A stretch of DNA of 11,726 nucleotides, taken from positions 1 to 11,726 of the forward strand of contig JADHWR010000038.1 of assembly GCA_016783355.1 (NCBI GenBank). The letters run 5' to 3'. Made by a program: the position numbers and the translations under genes. Positions 6,690 through 11,726 of this stretch are shown piece by piece. This DNA is from Candidatus Omnitrophota bacterium (GTDB taxonomy: Bacteria; Omnitrophota; Gorgyraeia; Gygaellales; JAHJCI01). Each line of letters opens with the position of its first letter. Positions within the stretch are counted from its first letter, which is position 1. The notes beneath the pieces are model-generated. The model ran no database searches. It was not told the origin of the DNA and was given only the letters and a program-made list of their open reading frames with translations.

Positions 6690-7687
6690 ATTTTTTTCTT
6701 ATCGCTTATCAAGGGCTCTATGGCTAATAACATTAAAGCGATAACTAAAGGTATTTGAAAGCGCTCATGATGAAACTTGTTCATTCGCGCCTTAATTTCT
6801 CTTTTTTCCATTTTGGAAAGTTTCTCCTCGTAAATTAAATCGAGGCCAAAATCAGCTCCGCGGGAACGCAGATAAGCGCCACCTGTAGTCAGGGCAATCT
6901 TTTGTAAAACCGACTCATTTAAACTTGACTTGATAACATTGCCTTGATTATCTTTCAAAAATGTTTTTTTGCCGGCCTTATCGATTAATTGAATTAATTC
7001 CCCCTCAGTAGATCCAATCCCAACACAAAATATTTTTATGCCCTCTTCCTTTGCTGCTTCAGCAAATTCAATAGCATTACCTTGGTGATCTTCTCCATCG
7101 GTAATCACCACAAGAACCTTATATTTCTTCTGCTTTCCTTCAAAACTGTCGATTGCTAACCTTATTGCGCTTGAGATAGATGTCCCACCGCGAGGTATTA
7201 TCCGCACGCTCAAATCATTCAGGGCCAATAAAAATCCCTCGTAATCCAAGGTCAGGGGGCACTGTAAAAATGAGGTTCCGGAGAAAGCGATCAATCCAAC
7301 CCTATCTCCCCTTAATTTTTTAATTAAATCCTTAACTGCTAATTTAGATCTTTCCAATCTATTTGGCTTTGCATCTGCGGCGAGCATACTTTTAGATGTA
7401 TCCATGGCAATTAAGATATCCAATCCCCTGCGTTTAACTTCTTGCCACTGAAATCCCCACTGAGGGCGCATTAAAGCGATAACACTAAATATTAGTGCAA
7501 GAACAATAATCATAAATTTTGTTATTTGTTTTTTAAAATTTACTGAACTGGTGATTTCTTTTAAAAGTTCAGAATCTGCGAATTTCTGCATCACTGACCT
7601 TTTTCTTTTGGCTGCCCAAAAAAAGAATAAAACTAATAGGAGAACAATCCAAAGGGTATAACCGTAATAAATTTGTGCAAATTTCAT
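6686..7687 (-). CDS. batB: BatB: membrane-anchored von Willebrand factor A protein
   Basis: A 333-residue protein with two N-terminal transmembrane helices (about 10-25 and 57-73), a vWA domain (about 88-290) and a C-terminal helix (about 311-327) ending in SDKKKI. The complete metal-ion-dependent adhesion site is visible: D96-T-S98-K-S100, T169 in GGTS, and D197 in TDGED. The basic segment after the first helix (AKRKR) and the basic C-terminus put the vWA domain on the periplasmic side by the positive-inside rule. Known Bat proteins contribute to stress or oxygen tolerance in Bacteroides, though the biochemical role is unresolved. It starts one base after the batA stop, so the two vWA genes form a tandem pair and are probably translated together. 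It is a paralogue of BatA, sharing the CPLTLDY motif, not a duplicated copy in recent time (sequences differ widely). Confidence 0.92.
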   Translation of the reverse strand: MKFAQIYYGYTLWIVLLLVLFFFWAAKRKRSVMQKFADSELLKEITSSVNFKKQITKFMIIVLALIFSVIALMRPQWGFQWQEVKRRGLDILIAMDTSKSMLAADAKPNRLERSKLAVKDLIKKLRGDRVGLIAFSGTSFLQCPLTLDYEGFLLALNDLSVRIIPRGGTSISSAIRLAIDSFEGKQKKYKVLVVITDGEDHQGNAIEFAEAAKEEGIKIFCVGIGSTEGELIQLIDKAGKKTFLKDNQGNVIKSSLNESVLQKIALTTGGAYLRSRGADFGLDLIYEEKLSKMEKREIKARMNKFHHERFQIPLVIALMLLAIEPLISDKKKI

Positions 7688-7688
7688 C

Positions 7689-8684
7689 TTAAGGCAATTT
7701 CCTCAATGCGGTATTCGACAAAACCACCTCTAAGATCAAAAACAATAATCCCGGAATCAAAAAGTAAGGAAATAATTCTTTATATTCCTGAAAACCAACT
7801 TCCTGAACAAGTGTTTTTTCCAATGAATCTATTTCCTTGTAAATCTTTCTTAGGGATTCTGTATCGGTAGCCCTGAAGTATTTCCCCTTTGTTTCATCGG
7901 CGATTTTTTTAAGCATCTCCTCATCTATTTCGATTTTGACATTTTGATAAACAGTCTTCTGCCAAAAACCCTGCACAGGGAAAGGCACTAATCCCTTTGT
8001 GCCTGTGCCGATAGTATAAATTTTTATTCCTAATGCCTGGGCTGCCTCTGTAGCTGTCCAGGGAGAAATTTTACCCGCATTATTAATCCCGTCGGTAAGG
8101 AGAATAATAATTTTACTTTTAGCTTCCGTGCTCGTAAGCCTGTTCAAGGATGAGCTTATTGCTGAACCGATTGCCGTGCCATCTTCAATTGCTCCAATTT
8201 TAACTCGTTCTAAATTTTTAATCAACCAATTGTAATCTAGCGTCAATGGGCAAACAGTATAAGCACGAGCGGCAAAAGCAATCATCCCAATGCGATCGCT
8301 TTCCCTTTTCTGGACAAACTCCTCAACCACCGTCTTGACTACTTCGAGCCTGTTCTGCCGCCTCCCTCCTATTTTAAAATCTTCGGCCAGCATACTTCCC
8401 GAGCAATCTATTGCCAAAACAATATCAATGCCTTCGCTGTGAATTTTTGTCTCTTGCAAAGGAATGCGTGGCCTGGCTAGGCCTAAAAGGAATAACGCCA
8501 TTATCACCATCCTTAAATAAATCAAATTATTAGCTAATCTAAGCCTTAACGTAGGCCGGAACTTCTTTAGCAACTCTTGCGAGGAAAATCTAATGCTCGC
8601 AGAAACACGCTTTTTTTTAAAAAAAAGGAGGGTGATAATTATAATCGGAAGAAATAATAAAATCCAGATGTCTTTAAAGATCAT
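7689..8684 (-). CDS. batA: BatA: membrane-anchored von Willebrand factor A protein
   Basis: A 331-residue vWA protein with the same layout as BatB: transmembrane helices at about 5-22 and 54-70, a basic linker between them (KKKR and KKFRPTLRLR), the vWA domain (about 86-290) and a C-terminal helix (about 309-325). The metal site is intact: D93-C-S95-G-S97, T170 in DGTAIG, and D198 in TDGINN. The linker should be cytosolic and the vWA domain periplasmic. The CPLTLDY motif (145-151) is shared with BatB. The gene starts 26 bases after the preceding small gene and has no strong ribosome site. Codons 21-25 form a T8A8 run ending in A-AAA-AAG with a hairpin downstream, described separately. The BatA versus BatB naming follows gene order. 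Confidence 0.92.
   Translation of the reverse strand: MIFKDIWILLFLPIIIITLLFFKKKRVSASIRFSSQELLKKFRPTLRLRLANNLIYLRMVIMALFLLGLARPRIPLQETKIHSEGIDIVLAIDCSGSMLAEDFKIGGRRQNRLEVVKTVVEEFVQKRESDRIGMIAFAARAYTVCPLTLDYNWLIKNLERVKIGAIEDGTAIGSAISSSLNRLTSTEAKSKIIILLTDGINNAGKISPWTATEAAQALGIKIYTIGTGTKGLVPFPVQGFWQKTVYQNVKIEIDEEMLKKIADETKGKYFRATDTESLRKIYKEIDSLEKTLVQEVGFQEYKELFPYFLIPGLLFLILEVVLSNTALRKLP
8578..8626 (-). other. T8A8 run with slippery heptamer and hairpin inside batA
   Basis: On the coding strand, eight T (8619-8626) run into eight A (8611-8618) and then G. The in-frame heptamer A-AAA-AAG lies at 8610-8616. Eight bases later, TGCGAG (8596-8601) pairs with CTCGCA (8578-8583) around a 12-base loop. 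This is the layout of a -1 frameshift signal. A -1 shift would stop after six more codons. It may be chance in a Phe-Phe-Lys-Lys-Lys membrane boundary. Confidence 0.25.
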
Positions 8685-8710
8685 AATTGCATAGAAACCG
8701 CTTTAAATTC

Positions 8711-9271
8711 TTATTCAATAACCTTGGTTTCGTCAATTAATTTTTTTGCTGCACTAAAGCTATCGTTTATTTCTTTTTGCGTAGGGCCGTACTTGGCAAA
8801 TTTTACTATATCGCAAAGGCATAGAAATTCTTTTAATAAATTCTTATGCGCCGCTAACAAATCAGTAGTATTTCTTAACGAAGATAAAAACTCCTCAGTA
8901 GTCATCTCTGGGGCCTTAATATTAAATCTATTTTCTATATAGCGTCTTATGATATCAGAAAGTTCAAAATAATACTGCTTAATCTCCCCCAATGCAGGCA
9001 ACCCCTTAGCCCTTAGTGCCTCCAGTGCTTCGTAGGCGATTTGATCAGCCGGCCTGGGGGGGAGGATGAGGTTTTTTTGTTTTTTCTTTCTTTTCTTAAT
9101 AACAAAAACTATCCAAAGCAGCAAGCTAATTAAAAGGACAATCAGACCGAAAACAATAAGAATTAAATAATCGGTTTGGAAATATACTGGTGGTTTTATA
9201 TCTTTTATATCATCAGCAAAAGCGCTACTTGCAAGAATAAAAAATATAAAAGATGAGGACATTAAAATCAT
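8711..9271 (-). CDS. Small signal-anchored membrane protein of the Bat operon (DUF4381-like)
   Basis: A 186-residue protein. It has a likely signal peptide (1-19, ending SSAFA), a transmembrane helix (about 34-58), a very basic stop-transfer region (KKRKKKQK, 59-66) and a helical cytoplasmic domain (about 73-186). The PPRPADQIAYEALEAL start of that domain is typical of the small membrane proteins found between DUF58 and batA in Bat operons, often annotated DUF4381 or left hypothetical. The tail carries C153-D-x-x-K-F-A159, matched in the BatD tail. Role unknown; position suggests linking cytosolic MoxR/DUF58 to the membrane components. Its ATG is 3 bases after the DUF58 stop. An in-frame ATG three codons later (9260-9262) is also possible; neither has a clear ribosome site. 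Confidence 0.8.
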   Translation of the reverse strand: MILMSSSFIFFILASSAFADDIKDIKPPVYFQTDYLILIVFGLIVLLISLLLWIVFVIKKRKKKQKNLILPPRPADQIAYEALEALRAKGLPALGEIKQYYFELSDIIRRYIENRFNIKAPEMTTEEFLSSLRNTTDLLAAHKNLLKEFLCLCDIVKFAKYGPTQKEINDSFSAAKKLIDETKVIE

Positions 9272-9274
9272 CTT

Positions 9275-10153
9275 TTAAGCTAATCTTTTTTCTCTCATCC
9301 TAAAAAACCTGATTAGTTCTTTTTCATATGGTTTATCAGTATGAATATCTATACTATCCACATTTATTGCGCGCAGTAATTTTTCGCGTTCTTCTATCCG
9401 CTGAAGTGCTCCCTGCTTATATTGACTTCTAAGAATAGAGTCGCTCGTATCAATAACAAAACTCCTCTCCGTCTCTGCGTCGGTCAGCTTAATAATTCCG
9501 ATATTCGGCAGCTCGATCTCTCGAGGATCAGTAATCGTAACGGCAACGATATCGTGCCGCTTATTAGATACAGAAAGTACATTCCGAAAACCCTGATCAA
9601 AAAAATCTGAAATGATAAAACTGATTGTTTTGCGCCGGGTGACTCGATTCAAATATTCAAGAGCTAAAGAAATATTTGTACCCTCACCCTCAGGCTGATA
9701 ATACAACGCCTCCCTGATTACCCTTAACACATGGCGCAGGCCTTTTCGAGGGGGAATGAATTTTTCTATTTTATCGGTAAAAATTATCAAACCGACCTTA
9801 TCGTTATTCTGCATGGCAGCAAACGCTAAAACCGAACATAATTCTGCAGCGAGTTGACTTTTAAGCTGCTTAACCGAACCAAAATGACAAGACAAAGATG
9901 CATCCAAAAGGAGCATTACGGTTAATTCTCTCTCTTCAATAAATTTCTTTACATAGGTCTGCCCCATCCGTGCAGTAACATTCCAATCAATGCTGCGTAT
10001 TTCATCTCCAGGCAGATACTCGCGCACTTCATAAAACTCCATACCCCTGCCCTTAAATACGCTCTGGTATTGCCCGGCAAAAACATCTGTTACCATGCGT
10101 GAAGTAGTAATCTGAATTTTATGAATCTTTTGCAATATTTCTTTAGGTATCAT
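9275..10153 (-). CDS. DUF58 family vWA-like protein
   Basis: A 292-residue soluble protein of the DUF58 family, nearly always next to moxR. The family signature is clear: FKGRGMEFYEVREYLPGDE (33-51) leading to RSIDWNVTARM (53-63). A vWA-like fold follows, with an apparently intact metal site: D84-A-S86-L-S88, T159 in GTN, and D183 in ISDFFD. There are no transmembrane helices, unlike longer DUF58 proteins that have two at the N-terminus, so it should be cytosolic or peripheral. Proposed role, from the family, is adaptor or client recognition for the MoxR ATPase. It begins 43 bases after the moxR stop. The start ATG has AAGG directly against it, a poor ribosome site, but the N-terminal MIPKEIL agrees with the usual family start. 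Confidence 0.93.
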   Translation of the reverse strand: MIPKEILQKIHKIQITTSRMVTDVFAGQYQSVFKGRGMEFYEVREYLPGDEIRSIDWNVTARMGQTYVKKFIEERELTVMLLLDASLSCHFGSVKQLKSQLAAELCSVLAFAAMQNNDKVGLIIFTDKIEKFIPPRKGLRHVLRVIREALYYQPEGEGTNISLALEYLNRVTRRKTISFIISDFFDQGFRNVLSVSNKRHDIVAVTITDPREIELPNIGIIKLTDAETERSFVIDTSDSILRSQYKQGALQRIEEREKLLRAINVDSIDIHTDKPYEKELIRFFRMREKRLA

Positions 10154-10196
10154 CCTTGCTTAAATATTTGTTTTTTTGCTTCTCTTGCTTTGATCT

Positions 10197-11189
10197 TTAA
10201 GGCACCTCAATTTCATCAAAGATTTTTTTGATAATATCTTCGGAGGTTTTTTCTTCTGCCTCTGCTTCGTAGCTAATAATAACACGGTGCCGTAAAATAT
10301 CCATTCCCACGCTCTTAACATCCTGCGGAATAACATAGCCTCTACCTTGAATAAAAGCATATGCCTTAGCGGCAACAGTTAAATAAATACTTGCACGCGG
10401 AGAAGCGCCGTATTGTATCAGACTAGCTAATTCCTTAAGTTTGTAATTTGCCGGTTCCCTAGTAGCAAAAACAATATCCAAGATATATTTTTCTATCTTC
10501 TCGTCCATATAAACCTGATCAACAACTTCTCTTGCCTTGATTATATCTTCTGCCCCAACAACAGAATCCACCTTAATCTGTTTATCCGTAAAGCTCATTG
10601 TTTTGAGAATCCTATGCTCTTCTTCTTTATTAGGATAGGTAATATTTAATTTCAGCATAAAACGGTCAACCTGAGCCTCAGGCAAGGGATAGGTCCCCTC
10701 CTGCTCAATAGGATTTTGTGTAGCCATAACAAGAAAGGGTTCGTTAAGCTTAAAGGTGTTTTCGCCAATAGTCACTTGACGTTCCTGCATTGACTCAAGA
10801 AGTGCGCTTTGTACCTTAGCAGGCGCGCGGTTAATTTCATCGGCGAGAATAATATTGGCAAAGATCGGGCCTTTTTTGGTTGTAAAAACCGCCTCCTTGG
10901 GATTATAGACCAGCGTCCCAATCAAATCTGCGGGCAATAAATCGGGGGTAAATTGCAAGCGTTGGAATTTCGTATTAATTGCCTGGGCAAGAACCTTGAC
11001 CGATAACGTTTTGGCTAAACCAGGCACTCCTTCGATTAGAATATGCCCGTTGGCAAGTAAGCCAACAAGCAGTCGTTCAATTAAATACTTCTGCCCAATG
11101 ATTACCTTCTCAATTTCTCTTCTAAGAGATTCAACAAAGGCGCTTTCCTTTTTTACCCTCTGATTGATTACGTCGATTCCTTCTGACAT
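10197..11189 (-). CDS. moxR: MoxR family AAA+ ATPase
   Basis: A 330-residue AAA+ ATPase of the MoxR (RavA-related) clade, usual length for the family. It has Walker A G54-V-P-G-L-A-K-T61, Walker B I114-L-A-D-E118, sensor 1 ATQNP (156-160), the EAQVDRF block (171-177) and sensor 2 GASPR (261-265). MoxR ATPases act as chaperones that load cofactors into, or remodel, partner proteins, often with vWA domain proteins. Here it heads the DUF58/BatA/BatB set. I chose ATG 11187-11189 because AGGAGG lies five bases upstream; an earlier in-frame ATG at 11259-11261 sits inside the preceding ligase gene and would add 24 residues with no family resemblance. It is cytosolic. The upstream gap of 49 bases could hold a promoter but I see no convincing one. 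Confidence 0.97.
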   Translation of the reverse strand: MSEGIDVINQRVKKESAFVESLRREIEKVIIGQKYLIERLLVGLLANGHILIEGVPGLAKTLSVKVLAQAINTKFQRLQFTPDLLPADLIGTLVYNPKEAVFTTKKGPIFANIILADEINRAPAKVQSALLESMQERQVTIGENTFKLNEPFLVMATQNPIEQEGTYPLPEAQVDRFMLKLNITYPNKEEEHRILKTMSFTDKQIKVDSVVGAEDIIKAREVVDQVYMDEKIEKYILDIVFATREPANYKLKELASLIQYGASPRASIYLTVAAKAYAFIQGRGYVIPQDVKSVGMDILRHRVIISYEAEAEEKTSEDIIKKIFDEIEVP

Positions 11190-11194
11190 CTTAT

Positions 11195-11200
11195 CCTCCT
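11195..11200 (-). promoter_or_regulatory. Strong ribosome binding site of moxR
   Basis: On the minus strand AGGAGG is followed by five bases (ATAAG) and the ATG at 11187-11189. It is the clearest Shine-Dalgarno sequence in the window and fixes the moxR start. Most downstream bat genes have weak sites, consistent with translation coupled from this entry point. Confidence 0.8.
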
Positions 11201-11238
11201 TATTTCTCGTTAGTAGGGCTGGGATTGACCCCAAGTAG

Positions 11239-11726
11239 TCAACGCTTCCCTTGAAGAGCAAGGTTAATTATTTTATTAATCAGCTGGTTGTAGTCAATAC
11301 CAACTTTTTCTGCTGCCTGAGCAACCTCATCGCATCTAGCTAAACATGGATTAGCGTTTGGTTCAATAATATAAACATTGCCATCGAGGGTAACCCTAAT
11401 ATCAAATCTTGCATAACACTGCATATTCAGGGCGCGATAAGCACGCTTGCAAACATCGATGACTTTTTTATCTAAACCTTCGGCGAGCTTCCCTGCGAAA
11501 ACACTTTTTATGCCCCATTTTTCTCGATATTTATCGTCCCATTTTGCCTTGTAAGTAGCAATCCTTGGTTCATCTTCAGGAAGCTGACCAAATTTCATTT
11601 CCCGCGCCGGCAATACCTTAACTCTCTTACCGCCTAAAATACTCACATATAATTCTCTGCCATCTATATACTCCTCAGCAATTGCATCTGTGTTCATCCG
11701 CTGGTGAATAAAATTTATTCTTTCAA
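11239..11726 (-). CDS. ATP-grasp ligase related to D-Ala-D-Ala ligase (C-terminal part; 5' end outside)
   Basis: The last 161 residues of a protein whose frame is open to the right edge. The visible part begins ERINFIHQRMNTDAIAEEYIDG, continues with an ATP-grasp segment (EEYIDGRELYVSILGG), and ends with the metal/ATP site RFDIRVTLDGNVYIIEPNANP. The Arg-x-Asp and Glu-x-Asn residues that bind magnesium and phosphate in ATP-grasp ligases are present. In genuine D-Ala-D-Ala ligases the last motif is E-x-N-T-x-P-G; here it is E-P-N-A-N-P-C, so the acceptor substrate may differ (another amino acid or peptide ligation). The internal ATG at 11697 is not the start because homologous sequence continues upstream of it. 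It lies 49 bases before moxR on the same strand and may be part of the same operon. Confidence 0.82.
   Translation of the reverse strand, partial: ERINFIHQRMNTDAIAEEYIDGRELYVSILGGKRVKVLPAREMKFGQLPEDEPRIATYKAKWDDKYREKWGIKSVFAGKLAEGLDKKVIDVCKRAYRALNMQCYARFDIRVTLDGNVYIIEPNANPCLARCDEVAQAAEKVGIDYNQLINKIINLALQGKR

Noticed and set aside
7973..8008. Hairpin GCACAGG/CCTGTGC inside batA
   Set aside because: Seven-pair stem inside coding sequence with nothing nearby to suggest regulation; likely chance.
7673..9610. Plus-strand open frames at 7673-7870, 8724-8942 and 9422-9610
   Set aside because: All antisense to confidently assigned genes and without recognisable domains.
10160..10375. Minus-strand 71-codon frame overlapping the 3' end of moxR
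   Set aside because: Out of frame with moxR and covering its conserved C-terminal region; the translation is basic with no family features.
11190..11261. Longer moxR with start at ATG 11259-11261
   Set aside because: The extra 24 residues overlap the ligase-like gene and do not resemble MoxR N-termini; the AGGAGG site supports ATG 11187-11189.
11695..11697. ATG as the true start of the ATP-grasp gene
   Set aside because: The frame stays open to the window edge and the upstream residues (ERINFIHQR) fit the family, so the gene is cut by the window rather than short.

Overview
The window is one strand-coherent block: every gene I can support is read from the minus strand. Base composition is A/T-rich (roughly 40% GC by eye). 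The proteins have Gram-negative-type export signals and periplasmic domains. Together with a complete aerotolerance (Bat) locus and intergenic palindromes built on CTAACGGG, this suggests an uncultivated Gram-negative-type bacterium. Omnitrophota (former OP3) is my best guess from memory of similar loci, but nothing here proves it. There is no rRNA, tRNA, CRISPR array, insertion sequence or phage gene.

In transcription order (high to low coordinates), the window opens with the C-terminal part of an ATP-grasp ligase related to D-Ala-D-Ala ligases (11239-11726, 5' end outside). Next comes a compact eight-gene MoxR/Bat cassette: moxR (10197-11189), a DUF58 protein (9275-10153), a small membrane protein with a cytoplasmic helical tail (8711-9271), batA (7689-8684), batB (6686-7687), batC (5802-6689), batD (3943-5796) and batE (3179-3946). 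Spacing between DUF58 and batE runs from a few bases of overlap to 26 bases, so this is almost certainly one transcription unit. A short gap holding an imperfect palindrome follows. Then come a flavoprotein of the HI0933/YhiN family (1886-3127), a Maf nucleotide pyrophosphatase (1318-1893, overlapping the flavoprotein by 8 bases) and a membrane-anchored class A beta-lactamase-like serine hydrolase (407-1300). A second, related palindrome follows (333-378). The window ends in the N-terminus of a polytopic membrane protein with a CxCxxHC cluster (1-272), of the DsbD/TauE-like type.

Working model (inference): MoxR is a cytosolic AAA+ ATPase and DUF58 its soluble vWA partner. The 186-residue protein and BatD each place a similar helical domain in the cytoplasm, where MoxR/DUF58 could reach them. 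By the positive-inside rule, BatA and BatB hold their metal-dependent vWA domains in the periplasm beside the TPR proteins BatC and BatE and the periplasmic part of BatD. The likely product is an envelope-spanning chaperone or maturation machine whose client is unknown; the flanking ligase-like and beta-lactamase-like genes make a cell-wall link possible but unproven.

I did not find a clearly undescribed system. The observations most worth checking are the domain shared by the 186-residue protein and the BatD tail, the two related palindromes, a frameshift-like signal in batA, and the missing Glu166 equivalent in the beta-lactamase-like protein.
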